Positions 21,872 through 28,896 of a stretch of DNA of 33,836 bases are shown here, in pieces. This DNA comes from Deltaproteobacteria bacterium (GTDB taxonomy: Bacteria; Myxococcota_A; Polyangia; JAAYKL01). The translations under genes were made by a program, and so were the position numbers. Each line of letters begins with the position of its first letter. Position 1 is the stretch's first letter. Location: contig JAUVDV010000057.1 of assembly GCA_030595125.1 (NCBI GenBank), positions 1 through 33,836 of the forward strand, in the 5' to 3' direction. The notes beneath the pieces are model-generated. The model saw only the letters and a program-made list of their open reading frames with translations, was not told the origin of the DNA and did not search any database.

Positions 21872-24715
21872 TTAGCGATCTATCGATGGGGGGGAAAGGG
21901 CAACCCCAGGTTTTTTCGACACTTCGATCTCTCCAATACTCACCCATCCGCGCTTCCACACATTCGGTCCGGGCAACGCTTCGATGTGCTTTCCTTCGCA
22001 CTGAAGCGCAAGCGACCCCTTCATGCGCCCTTCCTGCCCTTTCCAGGCCAGGTGGAATACATCCTCTACAATCCGGTTCACGGGGAAGTAGATAAACGGC
22101 AGCGATGAACCTACTGGCTCGTGCGATCCCACACCCCGTATCTTCGCCCGTTTTCTATCCAAATTCAGGACGACCTTCACCCTGCAAGTCTGCTGTACAC
22201 GCTCCGTGGTGCGTAGGTACAATGCGATCCTCAGCGGTTCGTCGATAGTAATCCGGCGGTCTCCCATATCGATCGCAACCATCTCGATCCCGTTTTCAAA
22301 CTTCACATTGAGAGGTTGCGCGCTCGCAGGGACTTGATCGACAACCGAGTCGTCGAGCGCTTTCACGATCTGCTTGCTTGCCCGATACTCCTCCCAGGCA
22401 AAGAGCCGCTCCTTCATCTGCTCGATAACTTCGGGACGTTCTGCCGATATATCCTGTGCCTCCCTGGGGTCGGCGACGATGTCATAAAGCTGGTATGTTT
22501 GGCTTTTCGTTCGATAGATCATCTTGTATCTGGGACCGACAAGGACGCGGTAGTCTCCGATCTCTGCTGTTATCTCTCGATCCGAATCACAGGAGTCCAG
22601 GAGGTGTGGAACAAGCGTCGATGCAGTCATCCCGTGCCGACCTCCGTCGATTCCCACGAGGTTCAGGATCGTTGGCGCAACGTCCACATGACTGGCCGGA
22701 CAAGACACCTCCCCCGGTTCGAGCCCGGGTGAAATAACCATAAGGGGGATCCTGAGCACCTCCTGCCAGACGACATTCCCGTGTGTCCTCGCGCCGTGCG
22801 CTCCCAGCATCTCACCGTGGTCAGACATCAGAACAATTGCCGTATCGCGGTCGAGCCCAAGCTCTGTCATGCGGCGAAGCAAGCGCCCGATAGCTCGATC
22901 GGTGTAGAACACTTCTCCATCGTAGCGTCCTTTGTACCCTCTGCCGAATTTGGGGATCCCCCTGTGCTTCACGTAAGAGGAGTGCGGATCCATGAAATGC
23001 ACAAAGGCAAACCAGCTCTCTTGCTTTTGCGCCTCTATCCATCGGATCGCACGGTCGACAACCTTTTTAGATGTCTTTGCCTTCCAGAACCTGGACAGCG
23101 GACGAGCCTGGCTCGCGTCCACGTGTTCGAAACCCTGTACGACTCCCGAAGGCTTCCGCATCCCGTAATAGGTCAGGAATGCCGCCGTCCGAAAACCCGC
23201 ATCCCGCATCACCTCGGCAATTGTCGTATTTTCTTCGCGTATGCCCAGCGGGTGTACTTCCCTGTTCCAATGGATCTCGGGGATGGAACGCCCGGTGAAC
23301 AGAATAGGAAACGCGAATCGGGTCGTCGGCGACGCACTGTACGCGTTTGTAAAGCGCACACCCCTCCTGGCAAGGATATCGATATTGGGTGTCGTATTTT
23401 TTTTGTACCCGTAGCATGAGAGGCGATCCGCGCGAAGTGCATCCACCACCATCAAGAGCACCCGCTTGGGCTGTTGCATAGTGCGGGGCATTTGCACAAA
23501 GGAAGGTCTCGTTTTCCAGGGAAGCGACACGAGCCGATCTCCTCCACGGCAATTGTCGTCGATGCCGTTACCAGGTATCTCGACCGCGCCCGGATTTCGC
23601 ATGGCGTCGAAGTCGTCGCAATCTCCCCCAAAGAGCGGGGAGTAGCCGTCTCCGTCAAAATCGATCTTCGACCCCAGATCCACCAGGAGCCAGCGGGAAG
23701 GGCGGATTTCCATTGCGAATCGCGGACGGAACTTCTCGGACAGGTGCGCGCTCACGATCGCAAGGATGCCGACGGCCGCTATCACATATGCGAGTCGGCG
23801 CAGAACAGGAGAAGGTGTAACGGGCAGAAGTAACCAGGCTCCCGCGCCGAACAGTAATACGTTTGCGAGATACAACAACTCCAGGAGTCCCGTGGAAAAC
23901 AAATACGGCCGCCATATACCCGCAGCGACACAACCCAGGATGCCTGCGAGCACCAGCGCAACACCGATTGATATCCATGATTCACGCGCGCCGCGAAGAA
24001 GTTTCTGTGCCAGGATCGACGTGGCCACAAAGGCCGCGAATGCGACCAGGAGCGCGAAGAGATCGACGAACGCACAGAGCCAGGGTCGATCGATGAGGAC
24101 CGTGCGCGCCGGGATAGCGGCGCCCAGCACGATGCCTGCTGCCATGAGCGCCATGCCCAGGTTCGAAAGCGACCTCGCAGCTCGCACGACTGGGAGCACT
24201 GTCCACGCAGCGGCCAAACCGGGCCGGCCGGCGAGAAATACGAGCCCCCATACCAACGCACCGCACATCAGCCCTCCCAGTGCCGAAACCGTTGCTCCTA
24301 TCGGGAGGCCACTCGCGAACGAACCGGACGAGCTGTTATCGGTCGCAAGCCGAGCGATGAGGTCCGCCAAGAATACCGCGACAGCCGCCGTAGCGCCGGC
24401 GATCGAGAACCGCAACCCGGTCGATCGAACGCGTTGGCCCTGTTGGTTTCCACTGCCCAGACAACGTCGAACAATGTAAGAAAGCGCCGGCGCCAGACAG
24501 AGGGCAACGACAAAGACACCGACTTCCAGAACGGCCACGAGAATGGCCGCAAGTCGGGCCTGGGCAAAGTATGTTGCCGCCCACCGATCGAGGACAAACA
24601 GCGACGAGTATAGCGCCGCAAGCAAGAGAGCCATGGAAGCGACAATTGCGGCAACATCCTTTGGGGTTGCCCCGGCGGTCACTCTCCGGCGATTGTTCTC
24701 ATGCCTGTCGTTCAT
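21872..24715 (-). CDS. Polytopic membrane sulfatase-superfamily protein with calcium motif
   Basis: The 947-residue protein has about ten membrane segments in residues 30-335. An Asp-rich calcium motif of the MopE type follows at about 345-390 (D-F-D-G-D-G-Y, G-G-D-C-D-D, then G-N-G-I-D-D-N-C). A sulfatase/alkaline-phosphatase domain starts at about 420 with V-V-D-A-L-R-A-D and has S-D-H-G-E-M-L. A beta-rich tail ends the protein. The usual formylglycine site reads S-P-T-T-R, which does not fit C/S-x-P-x-R. The membrane-plus-catalytic layout resembles LtaS and EptA, so envelope modification is possible. The substrate is unknown. No strong ribosome site is visible. It ends 12 bases before xseA and may share its transcript. 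Confidence 0.85.
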   Translation of the reverse strand: MNDRHENNRRRVTAGATPKDVAAIVASMALLLAALYSSLFVLDRWAATYFAQARLAAILVAVLEVGVFVVALCLAPALSYIVRRCLGSGNQQGQRVRSTGLRFSIAGATAAVAVFLADLIARLATDNSSSGSFASGLPIGATVSALGGLMCGALVWGLVFLAGRPGLAAAWTVLPVVRAARSLSNLGMALMAAGIVLGAAIPARTVLIDRPWLCAFVDLFALLVAFAAFVATSILAQKLLRGARESWISIGVALVLAGILGCVAAGIWRPYLFSTGLLELLYLANVLLFGAGAWLLLPVTPSPVLRRLAYVIAAVGILAIVSAHLSEKFRPRFAMEIRPSRWLLVDLGSKIDFDGDGYSPLFGGDCDDFDAMRNPGAVEIPGNGIDDNCRGGDRLVSLPWKTRPSFVQMPRTMQQPKRVLLMVVDALRADRLSCYGYKKNTTPNIDILARRGVRFTNAYSASPTTRFAFPILFTGRSIPEIHWNREVHPLGIREENTTIAEVMRDAGFRTAAFLTYYGMRKPSGVVQGFEHVDASQARPLSRFWKAKTSKKVVDRAIRWIEAQKQESWFAFVHFMDPHSSYVKHRGIPKFGRGYKGRYDGEVFYTDRAIGRLLRRMTELGLDRDTAIVLMSDHGEMLGAHGARTHGNVVWQEVLRIPLMVISPGLEPGEVSCPASHVDVAPTILNLVGIDGGRHGMTASTLVPHLLDSCDSDREITAEIGDYRVLVGPRYKMIYRTKSQTYQLYDIVADPREAQDISAERPEVIEQMKERLFAWEEYRASKQIVKALDDSVVDQVPASAQPLNVKFENGIEMVAIDMGDRRITIDEPLRIALYLRTTERVQQTCRVKVVLNLDRKRAKIRGVGSHEPVGSSLPFIYFPVNRIVEDVFHLAWKGQEGRMKGSLALQCEGKHIEALPGPNVWKRGWVSIGEIEVSKKPGVALSPPSIDR

Positions 24716-24893
24716 TTCAAACCCATGTTGTCACGTCAGCCGTACTGTGTTTTCGCGTGAAACACGCTTGAGCGTTGCGAAAAATGTACCATAAAGTACT
24801 TGTTTCACATTGTGTAAGATATTCCGATACATAACTCAGAATGGCTATTTATATTGCGGCAAATGACTGTTCAAAGTTGTGCCAGGTGTGCCG
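24716..24893. other. Intergenic region downstream of the lipoprotein locus
   Basis: No gene is seen. A perfect 6-base stem (GTGTTT/AAACAC, 24747-24765) with a 7-base loop lies in it. It has no clear T-run, so a terminator role is unsure. Confidence 0.35.
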
Positions 24894-26858
24894 TCAGAAG
24901 CACTCGTAGGCGCCGCGATCGTAACCGCCGCCCGTGGGCCTGGAATTACCCTCGATATCATCCGATGGGACACCGGTGACCGCACCAGTGGCCGAATCGA
25001 TGGCTGGAGAGGAGGACGAGGCGATGTGCAGGTCGTAGGGAGCGCTTCCCACGAATCCGGGATCTGACAGGAGGTTCTGATCCCCCGGCGCGGTGGGGCC
25101 GTCCTGAAGGATGTTGTAAGTGATCGAAGCGCCGGAGGGATAAACGTCGGTGGATTGCGGAACGTTGGCCCACAGGATGGAGTTGGTGATGGTGGGAGTC
25201 GTGCCGGTCATGAAGATCCCGCCTCCCTCAGATCCGTCGTTCGACCAGATGGTGCAGTTCATCACGTTGAACGTACCGGAGTACTCGAAGAACAGGGCTC
25301 CCCCCTCACCGTAGACGTAGCCCCCGGAAGTATTGGAGCGAAAGACGCAGTTGGTGGCGCTCAGGGTGCCGCTCGACCCCAGCGATGCGTAGACCGCGCC
25401 GCCCTGTGTGCGGGGACTCTGAGCGATGTTGCTGTCGAAGAGGCACCGATCCGCGACCGTGGTGGAGGCTCCCGCCAGATACAGGGCCCCACCATATGCA
25501 AAGGTTCCGGCCGAATCACCGCTGGAGATGTTGGAGTCGAAGGTGCTGTCGGCGATGGTTGTTGTTCCTCCCGATTTGTAGATAGCGCCGCCGAATCCAC
25601 CATCGTTGTCGATGAAGTCGCACGCATCAATTATCAGCGGGCTGTTGCTGCCGTAGATTGCTCCGCCGTAGCCTCCCATCCCCGAATTGTTTGACTCGAA
25701 GATGCAGTCGGTGAAGTTGGTTGCCAGGCTCGTCGCAAGGTGGACGGCGCCTCCGGTGCTCAGGTTGTCGGTAGTTTGGTTGTCGTAGAAATAACAACCC
25801 ACGAAGACAGGGCTCGCGGTGTCGGCATTGTAGACGGCGCCGCCGGCCGCATCTGCCGAATTCTGATCGAATGTAGTATCGATGATCTGCGGGGACGCTC
25901 CATTCATATTATAAATGGCTCCTCCCTCCCCCGGGGTGCCTGCCCCGACTCCGGGGGCGCCGTTCTGAGTGAATACGCAGTTCTGGACCAGAGGAGACAC
26001 GCCGTCGTTGTACATGCCGCCACCGTGGTTGTCTTCGACTTCAAAGGTACTTGTGGCGTGGCCGCCGGTGATGGTGAAACCGTCGATCACCGAGTCGTCC
26101 GCGCCTGTCACCACGTGGTGTACGCTGCTTCCGCCGTCTATCTGAGAAATGTTTGTATCCCAATCCCGCCCGGCCCACGTCTCGGCTGTGTCGGAGAAGC
26201 CGCCGTACAGCCTGACGGTGGGTCGCATCAGGCAAGTGGCCTCCTCCGCGATGCCCTCCGTGGGGGAGTAGCTGCCTGCCTTCACCCAGACGTGGCAGTA
26301 GGTGATGCCCGGATCCCCCGACACGGCGGACTGAGCGGCGTAGATTGCGGCCTGGACGACAGTGAACGCGTCAGTCCAGTTGATGCCTGTTTCCGCTCCG
26401 GTCGCGGCGGCGTCCACATACCGAACGCAGGTCCCGCACTGATCGAAGCTGACGTCACCCCAGCCGTCCACGCAGCTGTTGCAGTCATCGGCCGGATCCC
26501 AGTTGCCCGCGCACTGACACTCTGCAGTGGTGGTGGTAATATTTACGCAGACTTGGTGATCGGTGCAGTCCTCGACAACCCCCTCGCTCTGATCGCACGA
26601 ATCAAAGGAGTGGACATCTCCTCCCGAGCATTGCTCGGAAACCGAGGGAGTACAATCCGTGTCGGTGTCGGTATCGGAATCGGTGTCGGAATCTGTATCG
26701 GAATCTGTGTCGGAATCGGTATCGGCGTCGGTGTCGGCGTCAGTATCGGTATCGGAACTCTCACCCTCCGCCTTCTCGTAATCTCCCAGGCCCAGAACTG
26801 TGTGGCAACCGGCCAGATACAGGGCAGCGATTGCAATGATGATTGAATTCCTGCCCAT
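24894..26858 (-). CDS. Surface lipoprotein with Asp-Thr linker and parallel beta-helix
   Basis: The 654-residue protein has a lipoprotein signal ending L-A-G-C18. A tether of Asp alternating with Thr, Ser or Ala follows at about residues 36-68. A Cys-rich, EGF-like short region leads to a beta-helix made of G-G-x-x-x-N and 'I-D-x-x-x-F' turns. The end (S-R-P-T-G-G-G-Y-D-R-G-A-Y-E) is typical of choice-of-anchor Q or polymorphic-outer-membrane-type helices. Such proteins are adhesins or carbohydrate-active surface proteins; no catalytic residue is recognisable. It starts two bases after the TPR/PEGA gene, with GGGGAGG inside that gene's end. It closes a four-gene same-strand run. Confidence 0.85.
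   Translation of the reverse strand: MGRNSIIIAIAALYLAGCHTVLGLGDYEKAEGESSDTDTDADTDADTDSDTDSDTDSDTDSDTDTDTDCTPSVSEQCSGGDVHSFDSCDQSEGVVEDCTDHQVCVNITTTTAECQCAGNWDPADDCNSCVDGWGDVSFDQCGTCVRYVDAAATGAETGINWTDAFTVVQAAIYAAQSAVSGDPGITYCHVWVKAGSYSPTEGIAEEATCLMRPTVRLYGGFSDTAETWAGRDWDTNISQIDGGSSVHHVVTGADDSVIDGFTITGGHATSTFEVEDNHGGGMYNDGVSPLVQNCVFTQNGAPGVGAGTPGEGGAIYNMNGASPQIIDTTFDQNSADAAGGAVYNADTASPVFVGCYFYDNQTTDNLSTGGAVHLATSLATNFTDCIFESNNSGMGGYGGAIYGSNSPLIIDACDFIDNDGGFGGAIYKSGGTTTIADSTFDSNISSGDSAGTFAYGGALYLAGASTTVADRCLFDSNIAQSPRTQGGAVYASLGSSGTLSATNCVFRSNTSGGYVYGEGGALFFEYSGTFNVMNCTIWSNDGSEGGGIFMTGTTPTITNSILWANVPQSTDVYPSGASITYNILQDGPTAPGDQNLLSDPGFVGSAPYDLHIASSSSPAIDSATGAVTGVPSDDIEGNSRPTGGGYDRGAYECF
26655..26753 (-). 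repeat. Six-base repeat coding the Asp-Thr/Ser/Ala tether
   Basis: The plus strand reads as imperfect G-T-A/G/C-T-C-G/T units of six bases over about 100 bases. They code alternating Asp and Thr/Ser/Ala. Such short-period coding repeats can change length by slippage. Confidence 0.75.
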
Positions 26859-26860
26859 GA

Positions 26861-27838
26861 CTAGAACCTCCCCGTTACAGAAAGAAATGCGCTGTCTTCT
26901 GTAATCGCCGGCGCCACCACCGGTATCTCTTCCCTGCCGAGGCGGGGCTCAATGAAGAACAGGGCCACGCCCGCTGCCACCCCGGCGGCGGCAACGCCGA
27001 TCAGGACGTTGGTGGTGGTTGCCAGAGTGCGCGTGGAATCCAGGGTGTCCCACTGGGCCGGGGGACAGTCGTCTCCCGTACAGTTGTTCTCCAGGGTCTT
27101 CGCGCGGGACGAGGCGATCCCTCCCGTGACCGCAGCGGCTATTCCGGAGGCAACTCCGACCCCGCCGGCCACCCATGTCCATACGCGTTTCCGGGGCTCC
27201 TCCGGGGCCACCGCAACCGTGGTGGGGACGGGGAGAGGTTTCGGCTCTTCTTTCACTTCCACTGTCAGCTCGATTGTCTCCCCCCCGGCGACCTTCACAA
27301 CCTCCACCAGAAGGTCCTCTCCTGCATGCTGTACCACCACCTCGTGCTTGCCGATGTCCACGAGCACGGGCTGCTCCAGAGGCGTGGTCCCGGCGGCCTC
27401 GCTGTTGATCTTGACCCTGGCCCCGTCCACAGGGGAAACAACCTGGATGAACCCCACCAGGGTCTCCAGTCGCTCAATTTCTATTTCCACTGCTTTTCGC
27501 CGTTTCGGTTTGATCTTGTCGCCGCCCTCGTCGAGGTAGCGATTGTAGGCCGTGAACGCGGCGGCGTAGTGCTCCAGGTGGTTTTCGACCTGCCCGATAT
27601 TGTATAGGATCTTGTAGCTGGGATTGAGTTCGTAGGCCCTCTCGAAGGCGATGGCGGCCAGTTCGCTCTTGCCCTCTTTGTACAGGGTGATTCCCTGCTT
27701 GAACTGCTTTCGGGCTTCCTTGTCGGGTTTGCTCGCCACTTTCGCCTGCGCCAGACCGCAGCACAACAGGAGAGCAATCAACGCCAATAAGTGCGTCAGT
27801 ATTCCCATCATTTTCTTCTTTGTCGGTAATGAATTCAT
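26861..27838 (-). CDS. TPR and PEGA domain membrane protein
   Basis: The 325-residue protein begins with a signal sequence (to about residue 32). Two or three TPR repeats with the Y-x-E-G-K-x-x-L-A-A-x-x-F-E-R-A-Y-E pattern cover residues about 40-110. A PEGA-type beta domain (V-D-G-A-R-V-K-I-N, P-L-E-Q-P-V-L-V-D-I-G-K-H) lies around 130-190. A Pro-rich linker and two hydrophobic segments in the C-terminal third follow. This build is common in Myxococcota and may act in envelope assembly of surface proteins. It lies between two lipoprotein genes, and its stop is two bases from the next start. An alternative start is the ATG pair at residues 10-11. Confidence 0.82.
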   Translation of the reverse strand: MNSLPTKKKMMGILTHLLALIALLLCCGLAQAKVASKPDKEARKQFKQGITLYKEGKSELAAIAFERAYELNPSYKILYNIGQVENHLEHYAAAFTAYNRYLDEGGDKIKPKRRKAVEIEIERLETLVGFIQVVSPVDGARVKINSEAAGTTPLEQPVLVDIGKHEVVVQHAGEDLLVEVVKVAGGETIELTVEVKEEPKPLPVPTTVAVAPEEPRKRVWTWVAGGVGVASGIAAAVTGGIASSRAKTLENNCTGDDCPPAQWDTLDSTRTLATTTNVLIGVAAAGVAAGVALFFIEPRLGREEIPVVAPAITEDSAFLSVTGRF

Positions 27839-27891
27839 GGGCGAAACGATACCACAAAAAAGAATCTACCAAACTGCTTCTTTATTGGCGC

Positions 27892-28869
27892 TCATTGACA
27901 GATAATCACTTCGGCCGCGTCGAAGACAGCTCCATACCAATCAAGCCACCATTCCGTATCGACGGCGCCGTCCGAGAACCGAATGTAGCGTAAACCTGCG
28001 CCGTATTCCGTGAAGACATGGGAAACCTCGACCCAATCGTCGTCGTCCCAGAAACAATCCGCAGTAGTGCATGTGGCGTCGCCATCGGTCGTCGTGGCGA
28101 CAGTCCAGTTATTGATCACGATCTGGTCACCATTGAGAAGCTCGACAGTCACCTCATACTCATCCGGCGCGTAAATTTCCCCCACCCACTCCGAGACGCG
28201 GATCTCGGGCTGTGCATCAAGCTCCTCCTCGGAAAAACCAAGGGACAGGAGATCGATCTGCTGAAAGCGACGACACCATTCGTAAGAGGTTCCGAAGTAT
28301 CGATCGCCCTCGTATGCATACGTGGAGACGATGGATGCCCAGCCGTAGCCACCATTTTCAGTAACCTCCCATCCGGACATGTCCCCGTCCTCTGCTCCCG
28401 GGTTGTCGAGCAAGTTGTCGCTGCAATCAGTTGCGGTATCTGTGTCTGTATCGGTATCGGTGTCGGTGTCGCCTGCCCCGAGCACGGTGAATGCGTCCTC
28501 CAGGATTGCTGACCGACCTCGGGGATCGACGATGCTCACCGAGTAGGTCCCGGCCGGCAGGTCATCAGGAACGGTCGCCTCGAGGTGTTGTCCGTCAATC
28601 CAGACCATCGATTCGAGATCATTGTCCCCAATCGCGCCCTGAAATTCGTCGTCGATTTCTATTGAATCGCCGGAGCAATTCGCATTGCGGTACATGGTAG
28701 GTTCGAGGGCAAGTCCCTCTATTGTGACTTGTGCGCTCTGCCCCGCGACTACGTGATCGGGTGTGACCGAGATCAAAGCAACCGCGTCACCGTCGCCGGG
28801 AGCCATGGCGCAACCGGTCACGACGAGCAGCAAAACCAACAGAACTCCTTTTTTCATTTGTGTGCTCAT
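27892..28869 (-). CDS. Lipoprotein with IPT/TIG-like and F-box-associated (FBA)-like domains
   Basis: The 325-residue protein has a lipobox V-T-G-C20. Residues 31-130 form an IPT/TIG-like Ig fold. An Asp-Thr linker covers 134-148. Residues 151-322 resemble the FBA domain of human FBXO2/FBXO6 and NCCRP1: N-L-L-D-N-P-G-A-E-D (152-161), G-W-E-V, Y-E-W-C-R-R-F-Q-Q-I-D-L (196-207), H-V-F-T-E-Y-G-A-G-L-R-Y-I-R-F (284-298) and W-W-L-D-W-Y-G-A (307-314). In FBXO2 the last region and nearby residues bind N-glycan core sugars. Here the FBXO2 Y-W-K series reads W-W-L, so binding may differ. It likely sits on the outer surface. No strong ribosome site precedes the start. It is second in the lipoprotein run, 27 bases after the lectin gene. 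Confidence 0.85.
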   Translation of the reverse strand: MSTQMKKGVLLVLLLVVTGCAMAPGDGDAVALISVTPDHVVAGQSAQVTIEGLALEPTMYRNANCSGDSIEIDDEFQGAIGDNDLESMVWIDGQHLEATVPDDLPAGTYSVSIVDPRGRSAILEDAFTVLGAGDTDTDTDTDTDTATDCSDNLLDNPGAEDGDMSGWEVTENGGYGWASIVSTYAYEGDRYFGTSYEWCRRFQQIDLLSLGFSEEELDAQPEIRVSEWVGEIYAPDEYEVTVELLNGDQIVINNWTVATTTDGDATCTTADCFWDDDDWVEVSHVFTEYGAGLRYIRFSDGAVDTEWWLDWYGAVFDAAEVIICQ

Positions 28870-28896
28870 TATTGGTGGCGCATCTACTGGAAAAGC

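Noticed and set aside
26655-26753. Short-period repeat as a CRISPR or satellite array
   Set aside because: It is a six-base coding repeat in frame with Asp-Thr codons, and there are no spacers.
25740-26846. Plus-strand frame of 368 codons opposite the beta-helix lipoprotein
   Set aside because: It is Gly/Val/Ile-repetitive because it reads the Asp-Thr repeat and beta-helix gene backwards.
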